The notes under the pieces are model-generated. The model was not told the origin of the DNA. It saw only the letters and a program-made list of their open reading frames with translations, and did no database searches. From positions 956,255-1,020,254 of the forward strand of contig MU004196.1 in NCBI GenBank assembly GCA_010093605.1: a DNA stretch of 64,000 bases. The letters run 5' to 3'. The position numbers were made by a program, and so were the translations under genes. Source of the DNA: Lophium mytilinum. Lineage: Eukaryota; Ascomycota; Dothideomycetes; Mytilinidiales; Mytilinidiaceae. Position 1 is the first letter of the stretch, and the number at the start of each line of letters is the position of its first letter. This document shows positions 1-12,400 of this stretch, piece after piece.

Positions 1-692
1 GACCCCGTATACATTGAAGAGTTGTCGCGGGGAGCACGCGTGCTGCTTCCAGTTCTCATGCTAGCACTGTCTTTGATGAAAGTTACCGGGCGGTAGGGGT
101 CATGCGGATCGTCCATGGAGCGCGCCATGGAGTTGACTGACTCTCGCGAATTGTTCAGGCCGGCTGGGAGAATGTAAGGGCTTCCAACTCCAAGGTCCAT
201 GGACAAGCCCTTGTCACCCCGAAGTGTCTTCTCGGTGTCGGTGATGGTCATCTCCGGGATCCCCTTTCCTTTCTGACTTGGCATGCCCGTCGTCTCCAGG
301 CCGAAATCGAGAGATTTGTGGGGATCATTCCTGTCCTCTTCCTTGAGTTTCCTCTGGTGGCGGCGGTGGAGAAATAGAAGGACTACGATGGCCAAGAATA
401 CGGGAATTCTACGAAAGATCAGTACACATAGTACACAAGAGATGGAACTGGCCTACATAACGGCACACACAACGGGAACAAGATAATCGGGAGTCGGCTT
501 CTCGCATTCGTTGGCGGACCCAGTACACTTGTCACGGGGTAGCAGGGCGCGAGTTATCGAGTGAAGAGCCCGGCTCGGGATCTCCATGACTGGGTCAGCA
601 GGAGCAGGGCCTCGAGGCAGCAAGTCGGCAGATGCTACTGCGGCGTCTCTCCTCGCATGGTGGAAATGGTTGTGAGAGTGGTGTTGATGCAT
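1..692 (-). CDS. Histidine-rich single-pass membrane protein, 3' end beyond the window
   Basis: Exons are 692-457 and 408 to the left edge, joined by a 48-nt GTAGGC...GTAG intron with a CTGAT branch-like site. The visible product is about 214 aa. The N-terminus is rich in His (MHQHHSHNHFHH). A short motif follows (PRDKCTGSANECEKP), then one hydrophobic helix at about residues 71-92 and a basic cytoplasmic stretch (HRRHQRKL). The tail contains DPHKSLDFGL and RPVTFIKD, which I recall from uncharacterised Dothideomycete membrane proteins. No signal peptide is evident, so the topology is uncertain. The frame is open upstream of 692 but has no ATG before an in-frame TAA, which fixes the start. The exact family name is unknown to me and function cannot be assigned. 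The C-terminus and stop are not in the window. Confidence 0.7.
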
Positions 693-2815
693 CTTGGCGG
701 CAGTCTTCACAGGGTGTTCATTCGGCCGCGACGGCGATTCTTCCAAGGAGTTCGTAATTGGCGCCCAGTAGAACGGCGATGACGGCAGGAACTCGAGTGA
801 ATAGACGAATGGCGGTCGTGTCGACGGTATTTGGTTTAGATATTAACAGCGTAAGGTCGTAAGGCAATCGGTCATAGCCGGTAGTGCTGGACAGAGGCTA
901 AAGGAGTGACGAAAGGTAAAAAGCAGCAGCAGCAAGAATCCGAACCCTGAAAAGAATGACTTGGGTAAGAGGAGGCGGGGAATGCTGCGAGATTAGTGAG
1001 TGCCCACGAGGGTGGTGGTGTTGAGAGAGCGGCGTGGTGAAGAGGAGAAGGGATTGACAACTCGGGGCTGGGTGGATGATGAGCGCGGAGCTTGCACGCA
1101 ACGGGACAGCTTGTCGACGGCAGGCGGTGATTGGGCGGGATTAGGGAGGGTAGCTTGCGTCGCACCAGCAAGAAATGGCGGAGAGCGACAGGGGCAATAA
1201 ATGAAGCCCAGATTGGGGCGCGGCACAGTGCGCATTCCATGCCGTGCGCAGTCCGTCATCCTTCACCACAACACTGCTCCAGGTGGCAGATTCTGCCGGA
1301 ATGACAGCAGAAACTCTGACGCACCTCAGGGGACGTCAATTGCAGCTATCCACGGCAGTGGCAACGGGCGAGGAGTGGCACACCATCAGGGAGGGCGTCT
1401 TCAGCCGCGTCGTGGTTCCTGAGTGGTTTGTTGGCAGCCTCGTAAATTGCGAACGCTCAAGATAGACTCTAGCGCCTACACTATCGCGGAAGAAGCAAAG
1501 CGCCAGGTACACCTTTCCGAGGCCGAATCAGCAGCCGGAGCCCCTGTTGGTCGCGCAAAACCACAACTCCAAGGCTGACCCAGCCACGCCAGCCAGCCGC
1601 GAAGCGCTGAGATTGCGTGCCGAACGACCTGCCCCAAAGAGAGAACACCATGCTCCTCACCCCGCAGCGATGGGGATGCTCTCAAGCCTCTTTCAGCTCT
1701 ACGTTGAGGTTAAAAGGCACTCCCACCATCACCGACATCTGTAACTCGTCCTCGATGTCTGATCCGGAGCACGTGTGTGCGCCTGGCCTTCTCCCGGCCT
1801 TCGGTGCCACGAGGTTTGGAAACGAAGGACGAAGGATCCTTCACAATTTCCTGACTATCCCCTCGTCCTCGCTTGCCACCTCCATGCCCGTGATCGTGGT
1901 GATCTTCGCGGTCTCGAGGGCTGCGCAATTCCCACTCCAATCACAATCCTGGCGTGCCTGCACGAAATAAGATGCCTTCTCAGTAATAATAGAGCTGTTA
2001 TACACAGTACACACACGGTGTGAATCTAGCCTTTGGTGTCAACACTGTCCCACGTCATCGCTCCATCTCCCTAGTCTCAACCTCCTTGCCACCGCGTCGG
2101 CCTTCTTGCACGTTACCGTTGCACCGTCCCGAGTACGAAATTGCGGACACCGGGGACAGCCCTCCGAGATGCCGGGTGCGGATCGGCCGCCTTGGCTGAG
2201 ACGGTCTCGTGTGCGGCGCGTGCTTCTGAACGCGAGGCTGATGCTCGACTCGAGTGGCTGACACATTCCCTTCCGTACGGAGGACCGGCATCAGCACTTC
2301 GCCGTTGGAACCTCCTTAACAAGAGACGACAGATCCCCTACGTTGTCCTCAGTTGGCTGTAATGGAATCGCAATAGGGCTTTGGTACCTCGGACTTGACC
2401 AACGAATGTGCCCATATCAATTTGTACTTCCCTCAGAAAGCTGACGTCCTATGAGTCCAATTGCTCTCCATATAGCTCTGTCAGTTTTACAGTAGCTCCT
2501 TCCAACAAAAGGGCGCAGTTTGTCCACGCGTTGCCTCACCACGTTGCCCCATGCGTTCTTTAACCGAGCTAATCTAAAGCCCTTACCTACAGGCTCCTTT
2601 CAAAAGGCTAAACTTCGAGACAACGTGCAACGACCCGCAGTAAAGGCCGCACACGAGACTATTTACGGACTGAACCGTTCTATTATGGTATATGTATATG
2701 TATATGTGAAAAGTCTGGTCCCTTTTATGAAACCTCTCTAGCGAAAACGCCGTTGCAAATGCAACAAAATGCAATCCAGCTCGTCACGGAAAACTGGGTC
2801 CGTAGTATTTCTAAT
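693..2815. other. Intergenic region, no gene seen
   Basis: This 2.1-kb stretch lies between the start of the membrane-protein gene and the 3' end of the PLC-like gene. Short open frames occur on both strands but none has a recognisable product or splice structure. A short TATATG-type dinucleotide run lies near 2686-2706. I see no RNA gene here. Confidence 0.5.
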
Positions 2816-4294
2816 CTACAACACTGAACCTACCACCGCCATTAACAACACAACGAGCGCCAGCAAAGCTGTCGAGGGTGCCGAAAGCGACCTCATGCCA
2901 AATGACGTGGTACCGCAGCATTTGCCGTTATAGGTGACATTGTTAGCTTCGGCGGCGACTTCAAAAACGGACCCGTTGAACGAGCCAATATTGTAGTAGT
3001 CGACAAGGAGGAAGTTAGGTGGGCGGCCGTGGTCAGCTACACGTTTGTGTTAGAAACAGGTCCAGCATTCTCGAGACGTGGTAGAACTAGCGAACTCACC
3101 GGTGCACTCTCTTGTCATATTGCCCAAGCTCCCCGCGCCTGTCACTCCATTTGTCACATTCAAAGCCACTGAGTTTGGAATTAGGATGCTTGACGACCCA
3201 GCAATAGAGACCGCGACGTTCAGGTTGTGGTTGGCCATATACAGCCAATTGTTCGTGTTGTTCTCGCTCAAGCCCTCCGGTCGCCCCACCGTACAAGGGA
3301 AAGTAGGATCTGTGGGCGAATACGGCGTCTCCCACATGCTCTGGAACTCCCATAGCATCCACGGCACCGCATCGTAATCGAAGTTGTAATCGATGAAGAA
3401 GACGACACGCTTCTGCGAGAGGATCATCTCGGATAGTGTGGGCCAGTCGTCAAGCGTCATCGAGTTCTTGGGCGGCTGGTAGATATAGGGCATCAGGCCT
3501 GCCTTCGTAATGGGATCAAGGTAATTGGCGGACGTAACAAGCGGGTTCCCGTTGTCGTCTTTGAGGGTATAGTCGCCGTTACCAATGAGGATAGTGACAA
3601 CATCGTAGGGGTGGGAGCGAACCCATGCTGCGACTTCGGTTAGGTAGCTCTCGACAGTACCGGCATTAAGGAGGTCGCAGGTTGTGTGGCAGTAGTAGAG
3701 AGTACCGTTGACGATATGGGTTTGGCCTTGGACTGAGATTTATCGGTGTCAGTAGACATTAGACAGCCGCAATCTATAGATTAGAGTATACATACGCATT
3801 CGAATACCGTCGTTCAATTGAGTAGTTACTCCCAAGGCTTGATTGCTTCCAGCGTTATTCTTCACGGCGAACGGCGAATTATGAGCGGTGACTTCCGTTA
3901 TGTTCGAGTACTTTCGTGTGCAGAATTCGGGATAGCCATTGCAAGGCTGTGTGTTCGTAGGTACTACTGATGAGGTCGTACTTGTTGCTGTAACGTTCCC
4001 GCTCTTCGTCGATGTGGAATGGCCTCCGACTAGCAAAATGACCGAATTGCTGGTGGACCGAGAAGAAGATGCACTCGTGTTTGACGCTGCCATACTGCTC
4101 GATACGCCCGACATAGACCCACTAGACCCACTCGAGGAAAATGCCCGAGTTGTGAAGTCAGACACAAACTCTGCTATAGAGCCTGTCGGGGCCGCATCTG
4201 CTCCTGTTATTCTTGTTCCGGATAGCGTGACGATGGACTGTGAGGAGGACTCGGCTACAGCGAGCCCGCTGAGCCATAATAGTCGCAACAACAT
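2816..4294 (-). CDS. Secreted GPI-anchored PI-PLC X-like phosphodiesterase
   Basis: Three exons (4294-3796, 3732-3100, 3036-2816) joined by two 63-nt introns give 450 aa. A short signal peptide (about residues 1-15, LLRLLWLSGLAVA) is followed by a Ser/Thr-rich, probably O-glycosylated linker to about residue 110. The PLC-like TIM-barrel region then begins with PCNGYPEFC and TEVTAHNSPF, whose His matches the first catalytic His position of the family. DGIRMLQGQTH bridges the first splice junction. The C-terminus has a Cys pair (GKCCG) and a hydrophobic tail ending LLMAVVGSVL, typical of a GPI-attachment signal. Fungal proteins of this type are extracellular or wall-bound; the substrate is generally unknown, and the Ca-dependent PLC second domain is absent. 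The start is the first ATG before the signal peptide. Confidence 0.85.
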
Positions 4295-5364
4295 ATTCGG
4301 GGGTGTGGACTTCTTCCGTTCGGGTCGTTACAAAAGTTTCGGAGCTGAGGTGTTTGTCTCGGCGCAGAAGGTCTCGTGGAGGTAATGTGATCTATACAGT
4401 TTGCTTAGTTCACAGCCTTTAACATTGATCTCCAGGGTCTCATACTGACTGTACCTACAAACGCAATAACAATGCCCTCGGCGAGTCCTCGAAGAAGGAG
4501 GCTGAGCGTCAGCGATCGAAAAATACACAGTCGTCTACAACACGCAACAAGAGTAGGGGGCCCAAAGGTTTCGCCTCAGGGGAGGGAGCGATGTGTGGAA
4601 GACAACAGTTGCCGCAGTTTTGCAAGCTCACGGCGCCTCTTCCAGCGAAAAAAAGACCGCCGATCTCAGCATGGAGCCGCGTAGACACCATGCTGCTGCG
4701 TGACATCATGATAAGGTTAGTCGCTTAGCCCCAAGCCCTACCCGGCAGATCCGGGTTCGCTAGCCTGATATTTGTTCTATTGATTCGTTGATATACTTGA
4801 ACTTGTCGGGAAGGGCTTTTTAAGTTGCGTCCAATGTTAATTCTGTGGCCAATATTCCACAACTTAACTCCGCCGGCTATAATAGTTGTCCGTTATGGTC
4901 AATTGGTCAGCTCAAACCTGCGTCTACGAACATTCGACGTTCAATGGAAGTTTTCTCGACAGTGGCATACAAGTGCGAATAGACGACTTCACCTTGGGCG
5001 TATTATCAGGAGTACATTCACATCATGGCACATCAATGGACGTTAGGGTGCTATTGCCTTTGCATTTGGGAAAGCTCGAGGATGGCCTCGTTTGACTAAA
5101 AGCTCAGTCTGTACATGGAACTGCTGTAAAACCATGAAAACTAGGGCTATAGCAGAGAATAGACCATTCATAAAGCTCATTTGGCATCACTTAGGCAGTG
5201 CCACCGGGTATACCTCCATGTTCGCCCTTGGCTCCATTGACCTCAACTCCCGAAAGAAAGTAGTGAAATCTTTTCTTCCCAAGAAACACCGATGAACTAC
5301 AATCCCGAATGCCGGAGGAACGAAGTCGAGTCCGGCCAAAATAGTCCGGAAGCTGTGAAGCAGA
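4295..5364. other. Intergenic region, no gene seen
   Basis: About 1.07 kb between the start of the PLC-like gene and the stop of the DUF7918 gene. It holds the probable PLC promoter and the 3' region of the next gene. No RNA gene or repeat was recognised. Confidence 0.5.
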
Positions 5365-6530
5365 TCAGGTGAGGTCCACTCGTTCGGTACCGTCGTCTTC
5401 AATCACAGTACGAAATCGCTTCCTCGGGCGCTCTTCTACTAGGGTGAGCTCGTCGTCGTTCTCAAAGGGCCTGGAGCCTTCGTCGTTCCGTTCCCGCTTG
5501 ACTTCCTGCTTCACCTTGCGAGCAGCCGCGTCCCGTTCCTAGCCCTCAATTAGCATTCTCGAACCTTTAGTCATTGATTTCTGGTGGTCTCTTACACGCT
5601 GCCGCTTCAAGAGCTCTCTTGTTTCTTCTAGAGTCAGCTCTTCGATTGGTCGATCTTCCAAAGGAACTGGAGTCGGGCTCCGTGGGATAATTTGGAGTGC
5701 TTTCAGAGCATCTGATGTAAATTGTTAGCAAAACAAATAGCTAAAATATTACAAGGCGACATACCACTCGAGCGGTAGCGGAAATTGAAGGTCGCAAATG
5801 GGGAGTTCCGAGGATCGATGTTGAATGTGTTGATAGTTTGAACTGCCGGCATTTTCTTGGCTAGTTTGAGCCTTTTCACTGACATTAGCTAGTGCGTGGA
5901 TGAAGCGATACTATGTTGGTTACCCTGCCTGATGCGATAGGGCTCTTCCCTTGAGTGCCTTTTCCGGGACAGATCCGAATTGTAGCAATCCGTCAGATTT
6001 TGTTGCTGTTGGAGCCTCTGCGATTCCCCGATACTCGATTCGACGAAGTCGGGCAGATATCTCTCCAACTTTACTTAACGCATCTCTGACCGTCTGGCCA
6101 ATCTTGCGGGGATCTCCATCGTCTGAAAGATGTTGTCAATAGAGGGATTTCATGTTTTCAGCCGGTAGGACTTGCCAATTGCCAGTTTCGAGAAGCAAAA
6201 CTTCTCCAGGTACCACTGCTCTCCCTTCTTGCTGCGAACTCCTGTTAATTCGATCGGGCCCTTGAACAAGTCGTTCTTCTGAATGCACATGTTGTCCATA
6301 AACTTCCCATCCAGATATATGTCCATGGCGAATGAATACATCGACAGAGAGAATAGGCGAGTGAAGGTGAATCGAACTTCGAAAGAAGCACCAGAGGTAG
6401 CTTCAATGTACTTTGTGACGGTTCTTGGCTTTTCCTCTGGATCTTCATCATCGTCGTCGTACTCCTTTAGAGTCTGTCCGTTGACGACGATCTCCACTTT
6501 CAAACCGGGCAAATCATTCAAGATCGCCAT
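5365..6530 (-). CDS. DUF7918 domain protein
   Basis: Five exons: 6530-6176, 6122-5924, 5871-5765, 5711-5596 and 5538-5365, 951 nt coding for 316 aa. The N-terminus (MAILNDLPGLKVEIVVNGQ, then an acidic EYDDDDEDPEE run and TVTKYIEATSG) matches what I recall of the fungal DUF7918 family. Later segments PRNSPFATFNFRYRS and ALKALQIIPRSPTPVPLEDR also fit. The C-terminal third is charged and probably coiled (ETRELLKRQRERDAAARKVKQE) and ends with an acidic/basic tail carrying a possible nuclear signal (RPRKRFR). The first intron is of GC-AG type. Intron 2 keeps frame only if a TCAG close to the branch site is skipped in favour of AAAAG at 5872-5873. The function of the family is unknown; a nuclear role is only a guess. 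Confidence 0.8.
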
Positions 6531-7877
6531 TGGTGCTGAACGCCGGTGGAAACTTGGTGTAGTATGGAACGAGATGAGAGAAGAAGATGTACGGACTGAG
6601 TGGCTTTATAACAGGCGCGGACGGCGCAAGAAGGTGTAAAAGACGCACGAAGGCCCCACTTCGCAGGTGAAGAGTGAGATGAAAGTGCAAGAAGGGTGAA
6701 GTCGAGGTCGCGGTGCAGCCTCAGGCGTGATCGATTTTAGCTCAGACGCTAGAACGCCCTGTCACGTGGCACGGCTGGCACCACTTAATCACCCTGATGA
6801 GGTATCACATGTGCAGGAATGTCCTCAGCGGGTGGTTCGTTTGCAAGCGTTTTAGACTTCCTTATGTCAGTGTTGCCTATGGAAATAGAACGATAGCTCG
6901 AGCTTCGTAGATCACCGTCTCAATATATCTCTGAAAGGTCCAACACCGTAGTGCCTTCGCAAAGCTGGAACAAACCCTGTTACCACGAATAGACTTGCTC
7001 TAGCGCTTCTCCAAAGCCCTGGATCAAATGCTAGTTCCTACACAGCTTGGAGTAGAACAACTCGGAACAACCATGATGGCCTAGCCTAGTCCTACCACTT
7101 TTTAGAACACCTTAGTATAGTATGAGAGAAGTTTAGAAGATATCTGAAAGTCCCATTAGATTAAGGTGGTGATGCTCCGATGAGTCTACACTTAAGCGCC
7201 AAGTCACAAACCTGAGAAGATTGTCCTACCACCGCTTAAAATGCTTCGATCCATTCCCGAGACTTGAACGACATGCGAGGATATCGTTCTTAAAGATGTG
7301 CCACCTCACCGAGCCACTCCAGAAAGTGCCATGAAAATGATCAAATGGGCTTATGCATCGAGAAAGTTGTAGTTTTGCCTTCAAGTACCTCTAGTCGGTG
7401 GTATGTGGGCGTGTAGAGATAAAGTTGCACTACTGTACGTCCATTAGTCAAGTAAATTCACCCTAAAAGTCTTTACTCGGTCAATGGAAATGATGGTATG
7501 CAGGTTATCGTTTCATACTGAGAAGGTGCCCTAGAACGGGACCACAAACGCTAGGAGGGACTAGGAACAAATGTACAGACTCGCCGCCGCCAATTACCCT
7601 CAGTCAACGACACGCTCTGCAGCCCCCACCACCATCCAACACGCCGATGCATTGAATTGAAAATGAGAGAATGACTCGCAGCCATAGAAACGCCAAAAAG
7701 CCCTCAAAATGCCGTCTATCCCCAGAACTACTCCAGCCCGACCATGCAAAGGAAAGCAGCATTCGTACTGTCGTGAAGTCGCGCCTGGATCTTGTAAAGA
7801 CCAATCATCGAGTGTACTAGAAGAGTAGGTGATGGTCAGTCGCTATCTAGGTCTCGGGTATCTCTTCGTTCAGCCGT
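6531..7877. other. Intergenic region with a possible tRNA relic
   Basis: 1.35 kb between the DUF7918 start and the STS1 stop. From about 6850 to 7570 the sequence is less GC-rich and resembles degenerate repeat DNA. A minus-strand A-box/B-box pair is described separately. No coding frame is credible. Confidence 0.4.
7260..7325 (-). pseudogene. Possible degenerate tRNA (Leu-UAA-like)
   Basis: On the minus strand an A-box-like TGGCTCGGTGAGG (7316-7304) is followed by a loop-like TTTAAGA (7294-7288) that would present anticodon UAA. A B-box-like CGTTCAAGTCT (7270-7260) follows. The order and spacing fit a class II tRNA. The acceptor, anticodon and T stems do not pair, so it is a relic at best and could be chance. 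Confidence 0.25.
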
Positions 7878-8720
7878 TCACCAGTGTCCGACTCGTACCG
7901 GTGCGCCTAGGCCATAAGTGCCGCTCAATAGTTGTTGTCGAACGGACATGGGGTCCGATGCTCCTCCGGTGCTGGGGTTCGGGGCATCCGTGCCCATCCA
8001 TTGCAGACTGCCCCGGAGCTCACCAATCGCCTCCTGCATCCTGCCACCTGAGATTTCGTTGTGTTTCGACAGCTTCTGGTCCCACCCTCCGTACTGCAAC
8101 TGGATTCCTCCTGCTCGTTTCGAAGCTTCCCGAATAACGGACGCCCAGGCCTTCGCCATCTCTTCGTACGCCTCCTGCTTGTGTCGGTTGTGCTGGAAGG
8201 TGTCCCAGTCAGGGAGGCGGTGGATAAATTCGGTGGCGCCATCAAGGAAAGCTAAGGATGTGGCGGCCTGAGATTCATTTGGAGGGAGGAAGTTCGGCGT
8301 GAAGTCTTTCAAAGCATCCAGAAGATCGACAAGCGCCTGGCGGACTCTGTTGTAGGCGTAGTCTGAGGAAGCGCGGCCGCCATAGGGGTAAGACGCCTGG
8401 AACGCCGCCTCATAGTTTTGTAGGACTTCTAGTGTCGAGGAGACGCTCGGCCTAGGCGCGACGGAGACAATCTCTGATCCCAGGTCTGGGCGGCGTTCAC
8501 ATATCGATCGCAGGATGCTCCTCATGTCTTCAGCGCCGAGGGTCTCTAGAAGGCGGGGAAGGGCTAAAGGTCGCCCTGTGACGTTCGTTCGCATGCGTTT
8601 CGAGGACGGGCGTGAGAGGTTTCGTGTGGGCATCGCAGGAGAGTTCGTGGGAGATGCAGACATGCGGTCATCGTTGTCGCCGCTGGCGTCGTCGTCCGCC
8701 TTTCGTTTGCGGCTGGACAT
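7878..8720 (-). CDS. STS1: Tethering factor for nuclear proteasome STS1/Cut8
   Basis: An intronless 280-aa protein. The N-terminus has a bipartite-like nuclear signal ([10 protein letters not shown] and later SSKRMRT) followed by low-complexity Ser/Pro sequence. The conserved core starts at [20 protein letters not shown] and continues through [29 protein letters not shown] and FIHRLPDWD, a pattern I recognise from fungal Cut8/Sts1. The family binds the 26S proteasome and tethers it at the nuclear envelope, supporting nuclear protein turnover and chromosome segregation. The open frame extends 50 codons upstream only through a non-ATG codon, so the ATG at 8720 is the natural start. The protein ends with a short Gly-rich tail ([15 protein letters not shown]). 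Confidence 0.9.
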   Translation of the reverse strand: MSSRKRKADDDASGDNDDRMSASPTNSPAMPTRNLSRPSSKRMRTNVTGRPLALPRLLETLGAEDMRSILRSICERRPDLGSEIVSVAPRPSVSSTLEVLQNYEAAFQASYPYGGRASSDYAYNRVRQALVDLLDALKDFTPNFLPPNESQAATSLAFLDGATEFIHRLPDWDTFQHNRHKQEAYEEMAKAWASVIREASKRAGGIQLQYGGWDQKLSKHNEISGGRMQEAIGELRGSLQWMGTDAPNPSTGGASDPMSVRQQLLSGTYGLGAPVRVGHW

Positions 8721-9411
8721 GGCTGTGGATGAAGATAGGACTGTACGCAGGAGGCCGGTCAGGGGTAAATTAAGGGGAGAGTCGACGGGAAGACGACGTA
8801 CCAGAGCGAGATGGTGAGAAGCGGTTAGGAAGCAAGTGGGGAGCGGCAATGTGTTGGCTGGCAATGACACTATTCATGACTGAGACACCCGCCGAGACCG
8901 CCGTGACGCAGAAACTGCGAGAAGATGAATTTGCCTGCTGCCCCAGGGAAGAAGGAGACGGGTTCGAGGTGAAAGGCGAGGCGGTGGTGGTTTGTTAGGG
9001 AGACAAGAGGTGGAACACACGACGATGCCGTGGAGAGGCCCAAGCCCAAGCGACCAAATCTCGGCCCGCCCTGATTCGGCAGCTGGACCCTCGCCTGCCT
9101 GCCAAGCGGCTTTCACGACACGTGATTTATACCATTCACTGGATATGACGGGAGAGCCTATATCAAGCGTGTAGTAGCTGCTATGCCATCCTCATAACAC
9201 AGCCAGTGATATACAGTACATTCCAGAGCAATCATGCAACATTCATGCAGCAGGCCGCCCTGCCAATCCTTGTGATGGCCCGTGCTTGAGCAGGAAGTAT
9301 ACCCAAAGAGCCAACGCCTTCAGTAGGACTACCTCCTAGAGAAACAGTGCCATCGCAGTATGAGATCCCAAGAAAAGCCACATTCCATGAACCCCGTGGA
9401 CCGAACGCTGC
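8721..9411. other. Intergenic region between STS1 start and MTR4 stop
   Basis: About 690 bp that must hold the STS1 promoter and the MTR4 3' end. No gene, repeat or RNA was recognised. Confidence 0.5.
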
Positions 9412-12400
9412 TCACAAGTACAGGGACTGCGCCGCCACGAGATCCCTCTTCACCATCCCTAATGAGTCCACAAACTTTTGCTCTAGCTCCTCGCTGCCCA
9501 TGACCTTTGCAGCTTGTCCCATCTGCTGCAGGAGTTCTTCCAGCCGTCTGAACAGCCGGATCAAATTTCCTTCGTACACGTCCGTGAGTTTGCTAGGTTA
9601 TTGTCAGCGCGGTCTAGTCTGTCGTTATGCATTCATCTTACCAGATCTCCAAGAACGAGGCACCCTTCGACCAAGCAAACACGACCTCCATGAGCTCAGG
9701 CTTGAAGGTATCAAGATACTCCTTTTCAACAAGTTCAACCTTGCTCTCTTGCGAGACTTTAGCAACCCTCCTAGCTTCTGCTTGGATCTCTCTGAACGGC
9801 TTGGCTAACTCTTCCCTGAGTGCTGGGCTCTCTTTCGACTTTTCCTCAAAGATGAATACACTCAGGACGGCCGCACACTGCTGGGGTGTGAGTTCGTTGA
9901 AGAACCGGTTAAACAGCAGCTCGCTGAGTACGAGTGTATCACCAGTGCTTATCTCACAAGCGACTCGTGCCTTCAGCTGTACAACATCGGTTTCGTTGAT
10001 GAAACCAAGCCGACGAAGCACTCGCGTCCGGCACTTGAGTTCTTCGAGCTGCATGATCGACAACGCCTTGGTGATCTCCTTTTTCTGGTCCTTGATTTTG
10101 TCCGAGAGTGTGACTTTGTCTTTGTACTGCTGGTAGAGCTCCTTGAGTCTAGGGGTGTTGTGAAGCGGGTTGGAAAGAAGCCTGGACTCGAGCACTTCGA
10201 TTTTCTGAACAAGTTAGCGATGGAGTGCTGGTAACCAAACACTACCACTTACCCGGAGAAGCTTCTTGAACGAATCATCCGTTATGCCCATGTTCTCGAC
10301 GGGATCTAGAATGGCAATTCCATCTGGGAATCTTTTCTTGACCTCCTCCAAAGACTTCCGCACACCGTTTCGTTGCTCCGAGTTTCTCAGGTCTTTGGGC
10401 AAGAACAGTCTTATGTGCCCGATCGAGTCAATGCAGGATAAGACTACCGGGACGACTTCCATTTTCCCTTTGGTGCCTGGAGCAGGCGGACGAATACCAG
10501 GCGGGAGATCATCTGAGAAGTGCGGTGCAAAGCTGGTGTCATCAGCAACTAGCAGTAGCACATCCAGTATGTACTGTTGCTGAGGAGTGAGCTCCTTATC
10601 CTCGTCCTTTTTGCCAAGTTTTCGTGCCGAGAACTGAACCACAGCGCCCCATCCGAAGTCTACCTCCTTGTCTTTTATTCTTACGAGACGACCAGGTTGC
10701 AAGAATTGTAGGCAGTAGTTTGGATGATTGACGACATCCCGCATATTTTGGGTATACGTGTTCAGTTGCTGTCGTAGGTTGTAATAATCTTTAATGGCAG
10801 CTTCGTCTGGGATCTCCATGTTGGCTTTCTCGATCTCGAGTTCTTGGAGGTCTATCATGATTGGATTAGCAATAATACAATTGAAATTTTGAAGGAAGCC
10901 CTACCTCTCTCCAATCCAGCAACGCTAGCTGTATTTTGAAACTGCAGGAAACACCGTTCGAGCATGAACTCTGGGGAGATCCCTTCGACTCTCATGAGAT
11001 TCAGAATCATGTTGTAACCCAAGTGGAACGCAGAGTTGAGGTTGTCTTGCTCTCCCCGAACGATCTCCTTCGCAACAGCAGGATCCATCTTCTCGTTGAT
11101 CATCATAATGACGATGCCTCTATCATCCAGACCTCTTCGGCCTGCACGCCCAGACATCTGAATGAATTCCGAGGGAGTCACCCAGCGCTGCTCCTTGCCA
11201 TCGAACTTGCGGACATCGGTGAACACCACGGTCTTAGCTGGCATGTTCAATCCGATTGAGAAAGTTTCGGTAGCGAACAGAACCTTGATTAGACCCTCCT
11301 GGAAAAGAATTTCGATGGTCTCTTTCAATATTGGTAACAACCCAGAGTGGTGAACTCCGATCCCTCGTCGTAGCAATGGGAGCATATGCTGAATCTGCGG
11401 CAAGGTCTTGTCCTCCTCTGAGAGTGAATCAATGGCGCTGTTGAAGACCTTTGCGACCATTTCCTTCTCCGTGTCATCATTGAACGCCAGTTGAGCGAGT
11501 TGAATCGCTAGGGCCTCGCATTCTCTCTTACTGAAGCTGAACACAATAACGGGATTGTAGTTCTTCTTCATAATCATCTTGATGATCTTGTAGATGTCAG
11601 AAGGACCCTTCGTTCCACCTTTGTTTAGCTTCTTGTCCTTCCCTTTACCCTTCCTCTTCGCCATCGCGTCTGCCGGATCATCGCCTTGCTTAGCCGCAAT
11701 TGACGACATGGCTTGTTGGAAATTTGCCTCCCGAAAAGTGCCCTTCTCGTCCACGACCAAGTGTATTCCATCTGCGCCTGCTGGAAAGAAGTAGTGCTGT
11801 AGGGGCGTAGGTCTAAAGTCGGTATAGACGACGTGGCATGGTTGGCTGTGAGTTTTGGTGATCCATTCGGCGAACTGCATGGCGTTGGGTATCGTAGCGG
11901 AAAGAAAGACATAGCGAACTTTATCAGGGAGCAGGATGATAGTCTCTTCCCACACAACTCCACGAACTATTTCAGTCAGCATCGAGCCTCTCGTAACAGA
12001 ACTTTGGAGACTTACTTTTCTCTCGAAGATAGTGGACCTCGTCAAATATCACCCATGCGACCTCGCGCATGATCTCGGAACCTCTGTATAGCATAGAGCG
12101 AAGAATCTAGGACTGTTAATTTAGTTCTCAAAGGCGATGCGACACGACAAACCTCTGTAGTCATGACCAGACATGTTGCCGTCGGATTGATGGTAACGTC
12201 TCCTGTCATCAGTCCAACATCCCCGAACTCTGCCATGAACTCTCGGTACTTTTGGTTGCTCAATGCCTTGATAGGACTTGTGTAAATGACCCTCTGATTG
12301 TTCTTCAAGCACTGAGCTATAGCGTATTCCGCGACAACCGTTTTGCCGGCACTAGTATGCGCGGAGACGAGAACACTCTCGTTCCTCTCAATCGAGGAGA

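Noticed and set aside
283-486. 67-codon plus-strand frame at the left edge
   Set aside because: It is antisense to the spliced membrane-protein gene, which has a better start, intron and transmembrane helix.
4712-4775. tRNA-like GGGTTCG word near 4761
   Set aside because: No A-box at the right distance and no pairing stems.
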